Notes: generated from the letters alone by a model not told the origin. A DNA stretch of 64,000 nucleotides from Armatimonadota bacterium (GCA_013203665.1 JABMPU010000066.1:1-64000), one strand, 5' to 3'. Shown: positions 36,270 through 45,982, counted from the first letter of the stretch. Made by a program: numbers and translations.

Positions 36270-37256
36270 ATGACGATTGAAGAAATCAATCAAAAGGTCA
36301 TGGAAAAAAGCGAGATAATTGATAATATCAATGCTGAAATCAGTAAAGTGATTGTCGGTCAAAAATATATGATCAAAAGGATTTTGATAGGTTTAATAGC
36401 AGATGGTCACATTTTATTGGAAGGAGTTCCTGGTCTGGCAAAAACTCTTGCTGTGAGTACAGTTTCCAAAACCATCAAAGCCAGCTTTAAAAGACTGCAA
36501 TTTACTCCGGACCTGCTTCCAGCAGATTTGATTGGCACCTTGATTTATAATCAAAAAACCACTGAGTTCGTACCCAAAAAAGGACCGATTTTTGCCAATT
36601 TTATCCTGGCAGATGAAATCAACAGAGCACCAGCAAAAGTTCAATCTGCACTTTTGGAATCGATGCAGGAAAGGCAAGTAACTATTAGTGATACAACTTA
36701 TCCACTTCCAAAACCTTTTTTGGTAATGGCTACTCAGAATCCTATTGAACAAGAAGGAACTTATCCCCTTCCGGAAGCACAAGTAGACCGTTTCATGCTG
36801 AAACTGCTGATCGATTATCCATCGCGAGAAGAAGAACTGCAGATAATGGAAAGAATGGTTCCTAATGATGATATCTCGATAAAAGCTGTTATGAATCCAA
36901 AAGATATTTTGGAAATTAGAAAAACTGTAAAAGATATTCATATGGAAACAAAAATTAAAGATTATATTTTGGATCTTGTTTTTGCCACCAGAGAGCCAGT
37001 AAAATTCAAGAATTTAAAAGAGCTTTCAGATTTGATCGATTATGGTGCTTCTCCAAGAGCATCGATCTATCTTGCACAAGCAGCAAAAGCTCATGCTTTT
37101 TTAGAACATCGCGGATACGTAACTCCGGATGATATTAAAGCAATCGGCAAAGATATTTTACGACATCGCATCATTCTTACGTATGAAGCTGAAGCTGAGC
37201 AAATAACTCAGGAAGATATTGTGAACAGACTTTTTGATGAGATTGAAGTACCGTAA
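36270..37256 (+). CDS. MoxR-family AAA+ ATPase
   Basis: 'GHILLEGVPGLAKTLAVSTVSK', 'FANFILADEINRAPAKVQSALLESMQERQVTI', 'VMATQNPIEQEGTYPLPEAQVDRFM'. Confidence 0.96.
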   Translation: MTIEEINQKVMEKSEIIDNINAEISKVIVGQKYMIKRILIGLIADGHILLEGVPGLAKTLAVSTVSKTIKASFKRLQFTPDLLPADLIGTLIYNQKTTEFVPKKGPIFANFILADEINRAPAKVQSALLESMQERQVTISDTTYPLPKPFLVMATQNPIEQEGTYPLPEAQVDRFMLKLLIDYPSREEELQIMERMVPNDDISIKAVMNPKDILEIRKTVKDIHMETKIKDYILDLVFATREPVKFKNLKELSDLIDYGASPRASIYLAQAAKAHAFLEHRGYVTPDDIKAIGKDILRHRIILTYEAEAEQITQEDIVNRLFDEIEVP

Positions 37257-37311
37257 AAGATTGAAAATTGAATATTGAATATTGAAAAAATGAAGAGTCA
37301 AAAGATGAATG

Positions 37312-37425
37312 TTCTTCCGTCTAATCCGGCTTTAATCGCCTTGAGAGATTAGACGGAAACGACGAGTCGAGACAAATTCTTTAGAATCTCGAGTCGTTGT
37401 CGCAAGCTTCTTACGACTCGAAAAT
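37312..37425. repeat. Intergenic palindromic element(s): ttccgtctaatc...gattagacggaa and imperfect gagtcgaga...tctcgagtc
   Basis: Direct reading: 12-bp perfect stem with ~20-nt loop, then a second imperfect stem. Confidence 0.75.
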
Positions 37426-37431
37426 AATTTC

Positions 37432-38322
37432 ATGGTTAAAAAAATGGAAACAGCAGAGATAATTAAAAGAATTCGCAAAATCGAAATCACAACTCGTAAC
37501 CTTGTGAACGAACTATTTTCAGGCGAATATCACAGCCTTTTCAAAGGGCAAGGATTGGAATTCTCCGAAGTTCGTGCCTATCAGGAAGGAGACAGTTTTC
37601 GTCAGATTGACTGGAATGTAACAGCCAGACACGGATATCCTTTTATCAAGAAATTCGAGGAAACGCGTGAATTGAATGTGATGTTCCTTGTTGATTGCAG
37701 CGCCTCTACCCTATTTGGAACAAAAAGTTTCCTGAAATCAGAATTCATCACGGAAATCACTGCAGTGCTTTCTTTTTCCGCAATTTCAAATAACGATAAA
37801 GTAGGTTGTCTTCTTTTCACAGATGAAGTCGAAAAATTCATCCCTCCCAGAAAAGGGAAAAAACACGCCTTAAGAATTTTACGCGATATTTTATATTTTG
37901 ATCCTAAAAGTAAAAAAACAAATATCAAAATCGCAGTTGAATATATTTATCGTTTGATAAAGAAGAGAAGTATAATTTTTGTGATTTCAGATTTCCTGGA
38001 TAAAGATTATGATGACAGCTTGAAACTGCTGGCAAAAAAACATGATGTGATTGCACTTCGGATAATTGATAAATCCGAAACTGAAATGCCTGATGCAGGT
38101 CTGCTTCTTCTTAGAGATCCAGAATCAGATGAGATATTAACTATAAATTCTTCAAATAAAAATTTTAGAGAAAAGTACAAAAATGCTATTCTTAAATTAG
38201 AAAATGAAATGGCTGTTAGATTCAGAAAAATGAAAATCGATTTGATAACTTTGAGGACTGATAAACCTTATGCACCTGAATTGATGAAGTTTTTTAAATT
38301 AAGAATAAAAATGAAAAGGTAA
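37432..38322 (+). CDS. DUF58 domain protein (VWA-like, MoxR-associated)
   Basis: 'GEYHSLFKGQGLEFSEVRAYQEGDSFRQIDWNVTARHGYPFIKKFEETRELNVMFLVDCSAS'. Confidence 0.94.
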   Translation: MVKKMETAEIIKRIRKIEITTRNLVNELFSGEYHSLFKGQGLEFSEVRAYQEGDSFRQIDWNVTARHGYPFIKKFEETRELNVMFLVDCSASTLFGTKSFLKSEFITEITAVLSFSAISNNDKVGCLLFTDEVEKFIPPRKGKKHALRILRDILYFDPKSKKTNIKIAVEYIYRLIKKRSIIFVISDFLDKDYDDSLKLLAKKHDVIALRIIDKSETEMPDAGLLLLRDPESDEILTINSSNKNFREKYKNAILKLENEMAVRFRKMKIDLITLRTDKPYAPELMKFFKLRIKMKR

Positions 38323-38323
38323 T

Positions 38324-38380
38324 GTAACATAAACCTCCGGTTTGTGAAAAAAAAGATCTCAAAGCAGAGCTATGAGTTAC
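38324..38380. repeat. 57-bp dispersed element copy 2 (gtaacataaacctccggtttgtga...ctatgagttac)
   Basis: Near-identical to 5991-6047. Confidence 0.8.
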
Positions 38381-38382
38381 AA

Positions 38383-39312
38383 ATGAAAAAAAGTTTTTTT
38401 ATTATATTGATTCTAATTCCAATATTATCATTCTCGCAGAGTTTGGAATACAAACTTGATAAACCTAATAATCTTTTTATTGGCACACCTTTTCATATTT
38501 TAGTCGAGATTGCATCAGATCCTGAAGACAGCATTTTTACACCTGAAATTGATACTCTAAATGTTTTTATTTTGAAAAATGTAGTTTCAAGTGAAACAAT
38601 GTCTGATGATATAAAAACCACGTATCTTGATTTTACTTTTCAAACTTTTGATACTGGAGAATTTACTTTCCCCGAATTAGAATTTGCTGTTAAATCCAAT
38701 GATAGTCTTTCTTTTCTAAGAACTTCAGCATTCATTTTGAATGTTAAATCCGTCATTTCAGATACAACTCAAACAATTAAAGATATTGCAAAACCGGTTT
38801 CTGTAAATTTCGGGTTTTTTGATTTTTTTGTACCGATTATTATAATTTTTATCTTGATTGTTATTATCATTTATCTCAGAAAAATATTGCGAAAAAAACC
38901 GGAACAGCAAACGGAACAGGAATTTATCGACAAAAGACCAACTTATATAATTGCCCTGGAAATGCTGAATAATCTAAAAAAACGTGAACTTCTTAAGACG
39001 GGTGAATTCCTGATTTTTTATTTCCATCTTTCTTATATTACGCGGTTTTTCATTGAAAGATATTATCAAATAAATGCAGTGGAAATGACAACAAGCGAAA
39101 TCAGAGAAAAACTGCAACTCGATAATTTCAAAGAAAAATCAAAAATCATGAATTTCCTGAATTTTGCAGATAAAGTAAAATTTGCCAAATTCATCCCAAC
39201 TTTGAAGGAATCCGGAAATTCATTTGATTGGCTGGGAAATTATTTGAAGTCGTTTGAAAGTATTAGCAACAAACAAAACAAACAAGACGAACAGAAAAGG
39301 GTTCCTAAATGA
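38383..39312 (+). CDS. BatD/DUF4381-like membrane protein of the Bat operon
   Basis: Signal peptide 'MKKSFFIILILIPILSFSQS' at ATG 38383; single TM; located between DUF58 and VWA genes. The first 13 aa of the track ORF are repeat-derived. Confidence 0.7.
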   Translation: MKKSFFIILILIPILSFSQSLEYKLDKPNNLFIGTPFHILVEIASDPEDSIFTPEIDTLNVFILKNVVSSETMSDDIKTTYLDFTFQTFDTGEFTFPELEFAVKSNDSLSFLRTSAFILNVKSVISDTTQTIKDIAKPVSVNFGFFDFFVPIIIIFILIVIIIYLRKILRKKPEQQTEQEFIDKRPTYIIALEMLNNLKKRELLKTGEFLIFYFHLSYITRFFIERYYQINAVEMTTSEIREKLQLDNFKEKSKIMNFLNFADKVKFAKFIPTLKESGNSFDWLGNYLKSFESISNKQNKQDEQKRVPK

Positions 39313-39360
39313 TTAGTAATTTTGTTCGTAATTGTTCGTTGTTAAATAGGATTTTAAAAA

Positions 39361-40350
39361 ATGCTTGAATTCGTCTCTCCTAACTGGTTTTGGGGATTGT
39401 TGATTTTAATTCCGATTGTTGTTTATCATCTTTTTTATAAACAAAAAAAACAGGTTTATCTTGTTCACAGTAGAATCGATCTGATAAAAGAAATTGTCAA
39501 ACGAAGTAGCTGGTTAAGATATCTTTCATTGCTTCTAAGATGCATAATTATCATACTTTTGATTTTCGCATTAGCCAGACCTCGTTTATCTCATAAACGC
39601 AAAGAAATTATTGGAAAAGGTATCGATATTATTTTAGCTATCGACGTGAGCGGAAGTATGAGAGCAGTTGATTTCAAGCCAATCAATCGTTTGGAAGCAT
39701 CCAAAAAAGTTGCTATCGATTTCATCGAAAAAAGAAGAAATGACCGCATCGGATTAATCATCTTTTCGGAAAATGCATTCACTCAATGTCCGCTTACATT
39801 AGATTATAATATCTTGATGCAAATTATGGAAAAAGCGGAAATAAACGAACAGGCAAATGGAACAGCAATTGGCATGGGACTGGCAACTTCTGTAGCTCGG
39901 TTAAAAGATTCCGAAGCAAAATCTAAAGTTATAATTTTAATAACTGACGGACGAAATAATACAGGAGAGATCGATCCGTTCACTGCTGCAGATTTGGCTG
40001 CTACTTTTGGAATTAAAGTTTATCCGATTGGAGTTGGATGTATAGGGTTGGTCGATTATCCAATGCAAACTGCATTCGGCATCAGATATCAAAAAGTTAA
40101 GATTGAAATGGATATGGAATCGCTAAATAAAATTGCTGAAATAACCGGCACAGAAAGAGCGCGACGAGCCACTAATACAGAAGAATTACAGGCTATCATC
40201 GAACTCATCGATCAAATGGAAAAATCTGAAATTAAAGAATTTAATTATTTCGAATATGATGAATTGTTCCCCAGATTTCTTTTTGCAGCTTTCATATTTG
40301 CTTTGATTGAGTTCACATTTACAGTGATTTTAAGAAGAGAAATCCCGTGA
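39361..40350 (+). CDS. batA: VWA-domain protein BatA-like
   Basis: 'DIILAIDVSGSMRAVDFKPINRLEASK' MIDAS motif; N- and C-terminal TM segments. Confidence 0.93.
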   Translation: MLEFVSPNWFWGLLILIPIVVYHLFYKQKKQVYLVHSRIDLIKEIVKRSSWLRYLSLLLRCIIIILLIFALARPRLSHKRKEIIGKGIDIILAIDVSGSMRAVDFKPINRLEASKKVAIDFIEKRRNDRIGLIIFSENAFTQCPLTLDYNILMQIMEKAEINEQANGTAIGMGLATSVARLKDSEAKSKVIILITDGRNNTGEIDPFTAADLAATFGIKVYPIGVGCIGLVDYPMQTAFGIRYQKVKIEMDMESLNKIAEITGTERARRATNTEELQAIIELIDQMEKSEIKEFNYFEYDELFPRFLFAAFIFALIEFTFTVILRREIP

Positions 40351-40361
40351 TGAAAAAGAAT

Positions 40362-40498
40362 AGAACACGGATGACACGGATCTTACGGATTAACACAGAT
40401 GAAATTGACAGGATAAACAGGATTGACAGGAAAAAAAACTTTGAGTCTTTGTGTCTTTGTGTTGAATTTGTCAGTGTTAGTCAGTGAAAGTCTGTGGC
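40362..40498. repeat. Dispersed ~130-bp intergenic repeat, copy 1 (agaacacggatgacacggat...gtgtctttgtg...agtcagtgaaag)
   Basis: Aligns to the reverse complement of 49027-49151 over its whole length with few differences. Confidence 0.85.
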
Positions 40499-40520
40499 AT
40501 AAAAAAATGTTTGAGGTTTC

Positions 40521-41534
40521 ATGAAATTCGGTAATCCATATTTATTAATATTTTTAATCTTGATTCCTGTATTTATTACTTTTATTGGAATCTCAAAAGT
40601 TCGCAGAAAGAGAAACTTTAATAAATTTGCTGAGCCCAGATTTTATGATTTTTTTCTCCAGGAATTTTCTGCTTTTCACTGGTCATTAAAAAATGTTATT
40701 TTTACAGTTGCAATTTTCTTCCTTATCATTGCACTTGCCAGACCGAAATGGAATAAAGAAGTACAAATAGTCAAAAAAGAGGGAATCGATATCGTGGTGT
40801 GCATCGATGTTTCCAAAAGTATGGATGCACAGGATATCAAACCAAGCCGCATCGAACGAGCAAAAGACCAGATTTCACTTTTTATCGATCAGCTGAAAGG
40901 AGACAGAATTGCCATTATTGCTTTCGCAGGAAAAAGTTTTGTGCAATGTCCTTTAACCGATGATTACGGAGCTGCGAAATTATTTTTAAATTTATTAGAT
41001 ACGGAAACTGTTGCCAGTTATGGAACAGATATTGGTGGAGCTCTTAATATGGCTCTTGATCTATTCAAAGGAAAAGAGAAACACAAAGTAATTGTCATGG
41101 TGAGTGATGGTGAAGATTTGGAAAACAACTCCATTTCTGTTGCAGAAGAGTCATCAAAAAAAGGTGCAATCATCTATACAATGGGAATCGGTTCACCCGA
41201 AGGAAGCACAATTCCAATTGAAGATTCTTCCGGAAATATAGTTTATGCAAAAAATGACAAAGGCGATATTATTTTCACTCGATTGGATATAAACACACTT
41301 TCTCAAATTGCCAAAAAAGGAAAAGGAAGATTCTTTCCAATCACACCTCAGCAAGCAGAAATTTTTGAAATCCTAAAAAACATTAATTCAATTGAAAAGA
41401 AGAAATTTGATAGCAGAGAATTCATCCGGTATAAAGAGCAGTATAAATATTTTGTTGTAATTGCATTAATTTTGCTTTTTATCGAATCTCTGATAATTTA
41501 TAAGAAGAAAACCAATTTTAAGAGAGTGATTTGA
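40521..41534 (+). CDS. batB: VWA-domain protein BatB-like
   Basis: 'DIVVCIDVSKSMDAQDIKPSRIERAKDQISLFIDQLKGDRIAIIAFAGKSFVQCPLTDDY'. Confidence 0.93.
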   Translation: MKFGNPYLLIFLILIPVFITFIGISKVRRKRNFNKFAEPRFYDFFLQEFSAFHWSLKNVIFTVAIFFLIIALARPKWNKEVQIVKKEGIDIVVCIDVSKSMDAQDIKPSRIERAKDQISLFIDQLKGDRIAIIAFAGKSFVQCPLTDDYGAAKLFLNLLDTETVASYGTDIGGALNMALDLFKGKEKHKVIVMVSDGEDLENNSISVAEESSKKGAIIYTMGIGSPEGSTIPIEDSSGNIVYAKNDKGDIIFTRLDINTLSQIAKKGKGRFFPITPQQAEIFEILKNINSIEKKKFDSREFIRYKEQYKYFVVIALILLFIESLIIYKKKTNFKRVI

Positions 41535-41601
41535 TGGTTGAATCAGTTGAATTGGGTATAAAAGAAAAAAATATTTTCGTGTGTTTCGTGGGCTAAGAAT
41601 T

Positions 41602-42342
41602 ATGAAAAATTTATTCATTTTATTATTTATATTGATCAGTTTTAGTTTGTTTGCTGAAGTATTAAATTATGATAAAGTTATTACAAACTTAAAAGGTATC
41701 AAAGAATTCGAAAAAGAGAATTTTACAGAATCTGAAAAGGAATTTAGTAAAAACTCTATTAACCATCCCAGAGATGGAAGACTTCATTTTAATCTGGGAA
41801 ATTCTCATTACAAAAACGGAAAATTAGAGGATGCTGAAAATGACTATAACCTGGCTCTTAAAGACAAAGATTTTACTAATAAATCATCTGTTTATCATAA
41901 CCTGGGAAATGTGAAATTCCAACAGCAGGATTACAAAAATGCTATAAATCATTATAGAAATTCCTTGATTGAAAACCCTGAGAACAATGATGCTCGCTTT
42001 AATTATGAACTTACAGCTCGAATGCTGGAACGTCAACAGCAACAGCAGCAGCAACAACAGGAAAATCAGCAAGACCAGAAAAACCAGGAGAAAAACGAAG
42101 AACAGCAAAATCAGCAACAGGATCAAAAAGAAAAGCAGGAACAACAAGATAAAAAACAAGAACAAAAGGAAGAGCAGAAAGAAAATCAGGAGCAAAAAAA
42201 ACAACAGCAAATGAAAAAAGACCAGAAAAAAGAAGATGCTGAAAAAATGCTGAATGCACTTCTTGCTAAAGAAAAAGAAGAAATGAAAAAAGAAAAAATG
42301 AAAATGAACGTTGACAAAGCAAAGAAAGGTAAATATTGGTAG
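41602..42342 (+). CDS. batC: TPR protein BatC-like with long Gln/Lys-rich tail
   Basis: Signal peptide at ATG 41602; TPR 'GRLHFNLGNSHYKNGKLEDAENDYNLAL...VYHNLGNVKFQQQDYKNAINHYRNSL'; Q/K/E-rich low-complexity C-terminus. Confidence 0.88.
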   Translation: MKNLFILLFILISFSLFAEVLNYDKVITNLKGIKEFEKENFTESEKEFSKNSINHPRDGRLHFNLGNSHYKNGKLEDAENDYNLALKDKDFTNKSSVYHNLGNVKFQQQDYKNAINHYRNSLIENPENNDARFNYELTARMLERQQQQQQQQQENQQDQKNQEKNEEQQNQQQDQKEKQEQQDKKQEQKEEQKENQEQKKQQQMKKDQKKEDAEKMLNALLAKEKEEMKKEKMKMNVDKAKKGKYW

Positions 42343-42343
42343 A

Positions 42344-44182
42344 ATGATTGAACTTACTAAGTTTCTGAGGCTTGGAAAGTTGTTTGAGAAATATATGTCT
42401 AAAATCATAAAAATTGTATTTATAATTCTTATTATAATAAGTTTTCAGAAATTATCCTCATCAGAAATTGAAATCCAATCTTACGTAGATAAAACTCAAA
42501 TCGGTTTGCAGGATTATCTCAAACTCACGATTGAAATTTCCGGTGAAAGCGCAGATAAAGTAGGTAAACCAAACATCTCAAATATAAAAAACTTCCATAA
42601 TTATGGAAGCTCCACTTCATCATCTTCCTCGTATTCCATTATAAATGGAAAGATGCAATCTGAAATTACTAAAAGTTATATTTACACTCTCAAACCGCAA
42701 AAGACCGGGAAATTTGTAATTCCGCCCATAACAATAAAATATAGGAAACAGAAATTAGCAACCAAACCAATTTCCATCACAGTTGTAAAAGGCACCACAG
42801 AACCATCACCTCCAACATCGAGAAATTTCCAAAAAAGAGATGAACAAACATCAGGGCAATTATCGGATAATTTATTTATAACAGCGGAAACATCCAAAAG
42901 AACTGTTTATAAAGACGAGCCAATTACAGTTGAATATAAACTTTTTACACGCTACGATATTGCCAATTTATCTTTTGAAGAAGAACCGAATTTTAACGGA
43001 TTTTGGAAAGAAGATATTTTTATTGCAAATAATGTAAATTTTAATCGAGTTAATCGCAGCGGAGTTATTTTCAATGTTATGAATCTTCGTAGCGTAGCTC
43101 TTTTTCCTACTCAAACCGGTAAAATCCAGATTCCAGCTATAAAAATGAATGTGGATATTAGAACTCAATCCAGAAGCTTTTTTGATTTTGGCTCAACAAA
43201 AAGCTACTCAATCAACAGCAAACCGATCACAGTAAATGTGAAAGAATTGCCAAAAGAGAATCAACCCTTGAATTATTCCGGAGCTGTGGGAAATTTCCAG
43301 GTTTCTTCAAAAATAAGTTCCAAAGAGATGAAAGTTGGAGATTCTTTCACTTTTACTTTGGAAATAACAGGTTCAGGAAACTTAAACCATTTCGACCTTC
43401 CCCAACTTCCGGAAATCAAACATCTGCGTTTTATCGAACCTGAAATTACCACACAGATCAACTCAAATAAAATCACCGGTTCAAAAACAATTAAATATTT
43501 AGTAATCGCCCAGGAAAAAGGAACTTTTTCGATTCCATCAATTGACTTCTCATTTTTTGATCCTGAGAAAAAACAATATATCATTAAAAGAACTAAATCC
43601 TATGATATAAATGTATTAGAAGGAACTTCGCTTTTTATTCCAAGTAGTACAGCTCAGTCTATGGTTGAGATCGAAGGCTCTGATATTGCTTTTATAATCG
43701 GCAACACAAAATTAAAAACAAATATTATTTATCTGAATTCTTTTACCTATTGGTTCATCATTTTACTTGTTTTACTCACTATTCCGGCATCTATGATTTA
43801 TGCTAAAGAACAGGAAAAGCTTTCAGGAAATATTGATTATTTGCGTCAAAAAATGGCAAATAAGATTCTAAAAAAATACTTGAAAAAGTCATCTGAATCA
43901 GCTAAAAATAATGATATTGTTTTTTATTCTTTCACCCAAATCGGTTTGAGCAGTTTTTTATCTGACAAACTAAAAATTCCACGTGGAAGTTCTTCTGAAA
44001 ATATCATCTCAGAAATGAAAGCAAGAAAAATCTCGGAAGAACTAATTCTGAGAATCGAAAACCTTTTTGAGAAATGCAATCAAGCCAGGTTTATGCCGGG
44101 TGGTTTTTCAGAAGAAAATATTCAAAACGATTTCAGAGAATTACAGGAAATCGTAAGTGAAATATCGAAGCGGAAAATTTAG
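42344..44182 (+). CDS. batD: BatD (oxygen tolerance) family protein
   Basis: 'EIEIQSYVDKTQIGLQDYLKLTIEISG', 'GKFVIPPITIKYRKQKLATKPISITVVKG', C-terminal TM; start uncertain (42311/42344/42395). Confidence 0.92.
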   Translation: MIELTKFLRLGKLFEKYMSKIIKIVFIILIIISFQKLSSSEIEIQSYVDKTQIGLQDYLKLTIEISGESADKVGKPNISNIKNFHNYGSSTSSSSSYSIINGKMQSEITKSYIYTLKPQKTGKFVIPPITIKYRKQKLATKPISITVVKGTTEPSPPTSRNFQKRDEQTSGQLSDNLFITAETSKRTVYKDEPITVEYKLFTRYDIANLSFEEEPNFNGFWKEDIFIANNVNFNRVNRSGVIFNVMNLRSVALFPTQTGKIQIPAIKMNVDIRTQSRSFFDFGSTKSYSINSKPITVNVKELPKENQPLNYSGAVGNFQVSSKISSKEMKVGDSFTFTLEITGSGNLNHFDLPQLPEIKHLRFIEPEITTQINSNKITGSKTIKYLVIAQEKGTFSIPSIDFSFFDPEKKQYIIKRTKSYDINVLEGTSLFIPSSTAQSMVEIEGSDIAFIIGNTKLKTNIIYLNSFTYWFIILLVLLTIPASMIYAKEQEKLSGNIDYLRQKMANKILKKYLKKSSESAKNNDIVFYSFTQIGLSSFLSDKLKIPRGSSSENIISEMKARKISEELILRIENLFEKCNQARFMPGGFSEENIQNDFRELQEIVSEISKRKI

Positions 44183-44190
44183 AGGATTTA

Positions 44191-44964
44191 ATGAAAAAAA
44201 TCATACTTCTTTTGATGCTGATCAGTATTAATATTTTTGCCACAAATAAGATCGACGAAGTATTCCAAACAGCTTCTGAATCTTATGAGAACAAAGATTT
44301 CTTTCAATCTCTTCAGCAATTCCTCAGCATCGAAAATGAAGGTATCATCAATTCTGACCTTTATTATAATATTGGAAATTGTTATTTCAGGCTCGATCAA
44401 ATTGGAAAGGCAATTTTATATTATGAAAAAGCTCTGAAAGTGGACTCTCATCATAATGCTGCCAAAAGAAACCTGAAATATGTTCTTACTTTCACAAAAG
44501 ATAAACAAGCAGATGATGAAACTGATTTTCTTTCGTCATTCAAAGAAAAGATATTCTCCTTCTTCTCTCTCAATTTTCTGTGTGTAATTTCTCTCATTTT
44601 TCTTTTTGCAATTATTTTCATGATTAATATTATTATCCTCAAATATCGAAATCGAGAAAAAACAGTTCCCATTTTCATTATCTCGATTTTTGTTGTTTTG
44701 TTAATTATTTTTGGAATCTTAAGCTTTTTGAAATTTAATTCTTATCATCAAGAAAACCAAGCTGTTCTCATCTCTTCTACTGTAATCGGTTACAGCGGAC
44801 CAAATGAAGAATTCACTCGTGTTTTCACAATTCATGAAGGAATGATATTTGAAATTGAAAAGCAGGAAAACGATTGGAGCCTGATAAAACTACCGAACGG
44901 ATTAGGTGGATGGATTCTTTCTGAAACCTTTGAAAGAATTACTTTATCCTTGCCAAATAAGTGA
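44191..44964 (+). CDS. batE: BatE-like TPR plus SH3-like protein
   Basis: 'SDLYYNIGNCYFRLDQIGKAILYYEKALKVDSHHNAAKRNLKYV'; two TMs; SH3-like 'AVLISSTVIGYSGPNEEFTRVFTIHEGMIFEI'. Confidence 0.88.
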   Translation: MKKIILLLMLISINIFATNKIDEVFQTASESYENKDFFQSLQQFLSIENEGIINSDLYYNIGNCYFRLDQIGKAILYYEKALKVDSHHNAAKRNLKYVLTFTKDKQADDETDFLSSFKEKIFSFFSLNFLCVISLIFLFAIIFMINIIILKYRNREKTVPIFIISIFVVLLIIFGILSFLKFNSYHQENQAVLISSTVIGYSGPNEEFTRVFTIHEGMIFEIEKQENDWSLIKLPNGLGGWILSETFERITLSLPNK

Positions 44965-44975
44965 AGACCAATTAA

Positions 44976-45020
44976 ATTAGGAATTAGGAATTAGGAATTA
45001 GGAAAAGGGAAAAGGGAAAA
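44976..45020. repeat. Tandem 7-mer (attagga)n then (aaaaggg)n
   Basis: attaggaattaggaattaggaattaggaaaagggaaaaggg read directly. Confidence 0.85.
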
Positions 45021-45064
45021 TGGGAAATATATAACTGTGTCTTAGTGGTTAATGGAATAGCAAT

Positions 45065-45574
45065 ATGAATAACAGGATTTTCACAATACCAAATATTTTA
45101 GATTTTATCAGGATATTATCAGCTCCGATTATTATGTGGCTGATAATTAATGGTTATAGGGATGTAAGTTTAATCGTTTTGGGTATTGCATTTGCCACGG
45201 ATCTTTTTGATGGTTTTATTGCCAGAAAATTAAATCAAATTTCAAAACTTGGTTCTTACATGGACCCAATCGCAGATAAGCTATTATTCACATTTGTATT
45301 TGTAGGAATCTGTATAAAAAACAACCTGACAAATTGGCTTATTTTCTTTGGAATATTCTGGAGTCTTTTTATCATTATTTTTCTAGTAATTCTACCAATT
45401 TTCAAGAAAAAAGGAATAAAAGTAAATCTGCTGGGAAAAGCCAGTATTTTTATTAATTGTATAATTCTGTTTATTCTGGTTTATGGTTATATTCAAAACT
45501 GGTTATTATTTATTTTCGCTTTTTTCTTATTATTGCCACAAGTTGTTTACTTTTTGTATTTTATCAAAAAATAA
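45065..45574 (+). CDS. pgsA: CDP-diacylglycerol-glycerol-3-phosphate 3-phosphatidyltransferase
   Basis: CDP-alcohol phosphatidyltransferase motif 'ATDLFDGFIARKLNQISKLGSYMDPIADK'. Confidence 0.92.
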   Translation: MNNRIFTIPNILDFIRILSAPIIMWLIINGYRDVSLIVLGIAFATDLFDGFIARKLNQISKLGSYMDPIADKLLFTFVFVGICIKNNLTNWLIFFGIFWSLFIIIFLVILPIFKKKGIKVNLLGKASIFINCIILFILVYGYIQNWLLFIFAFFLLLPQVVYFLYFIKK

Positions 45575-45702
45575 TTGAAAAGATGGACTTGACTTGTGAC
45601 GAAGTGCGAGTTAAGAACATCTGTTGTATACTTTTCCATTTTCAAGTTACAATCGCTTTGCTCAAAAAAGAATTTATTCCTCTTGTTCCCATTCTTTAAC
45701 AC

Positions 45703-45847
45703 TGTCATTCCCAACAATAAACACTGTCATTCCCAACTTGATTGGGAATCTCATTTACCATCATCATGGATTCCCGTTTTTATGGGAATGGCAAGAAAAA
45801 AAACACTACTGTCATTTCTCTCGATGAATCGAGGATTGGGAATCTAT
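45703..45847. repeat. 'tgtcattcccaac...attgggaatc...gattcccgtttttatgggaatggca' repeat cluster
   Basis: Same family as 10624-10810. Confidence 0.88.
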
Positions 45848-45912
45848 GATGATTTTGAAACGGAGTTTCTAATTCAATTGTGTCCCCAAATAGAATTTGG
45901 GAACAAGTAAAA

Positions 45913-45951
45913 TTAGTCGAACCTGAAAAAGATATTTTCAGGTTCGACTAA
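45913..45951. repeat. Perfect 17-bp inverted repeat ttagtcgaacctgaaaa-agata-ttttcaggttcgactaa (possible bidirectional terminator)
   Basis: Direct reading; lies between the convergent ends of pgsA (+) and the FGE gene (-). Confidence 0.85.
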
Positions 45952-45982
45952 ATAAGAAAGCTAAAAAGGAAAAAGTGTAACA

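Noticed and set aside
36414-36941. 175-aa antisense ORF over moxR
   Set aside because: Antisense to strongly conserved MoxR coding sequence; no recognisable motif or RBS context.
41884-42408. 174-aa minus-strand ORF (Phe/Leu-rich) and 41969-42214/42011-42259 ORFs over batC
   Set aside because: Shadow ORFs created by the Gln/Lys-rich low-complexity codons of the batC-like gene; no independent support.
45596-45910. Three overlapping plus-strand ORFs downstream of pgsA
   Set aside because: Composed of repeat-derived peptide (CHSQLDWESHLPSSWIPVFMGMA...); intergenic repeats, not genes.
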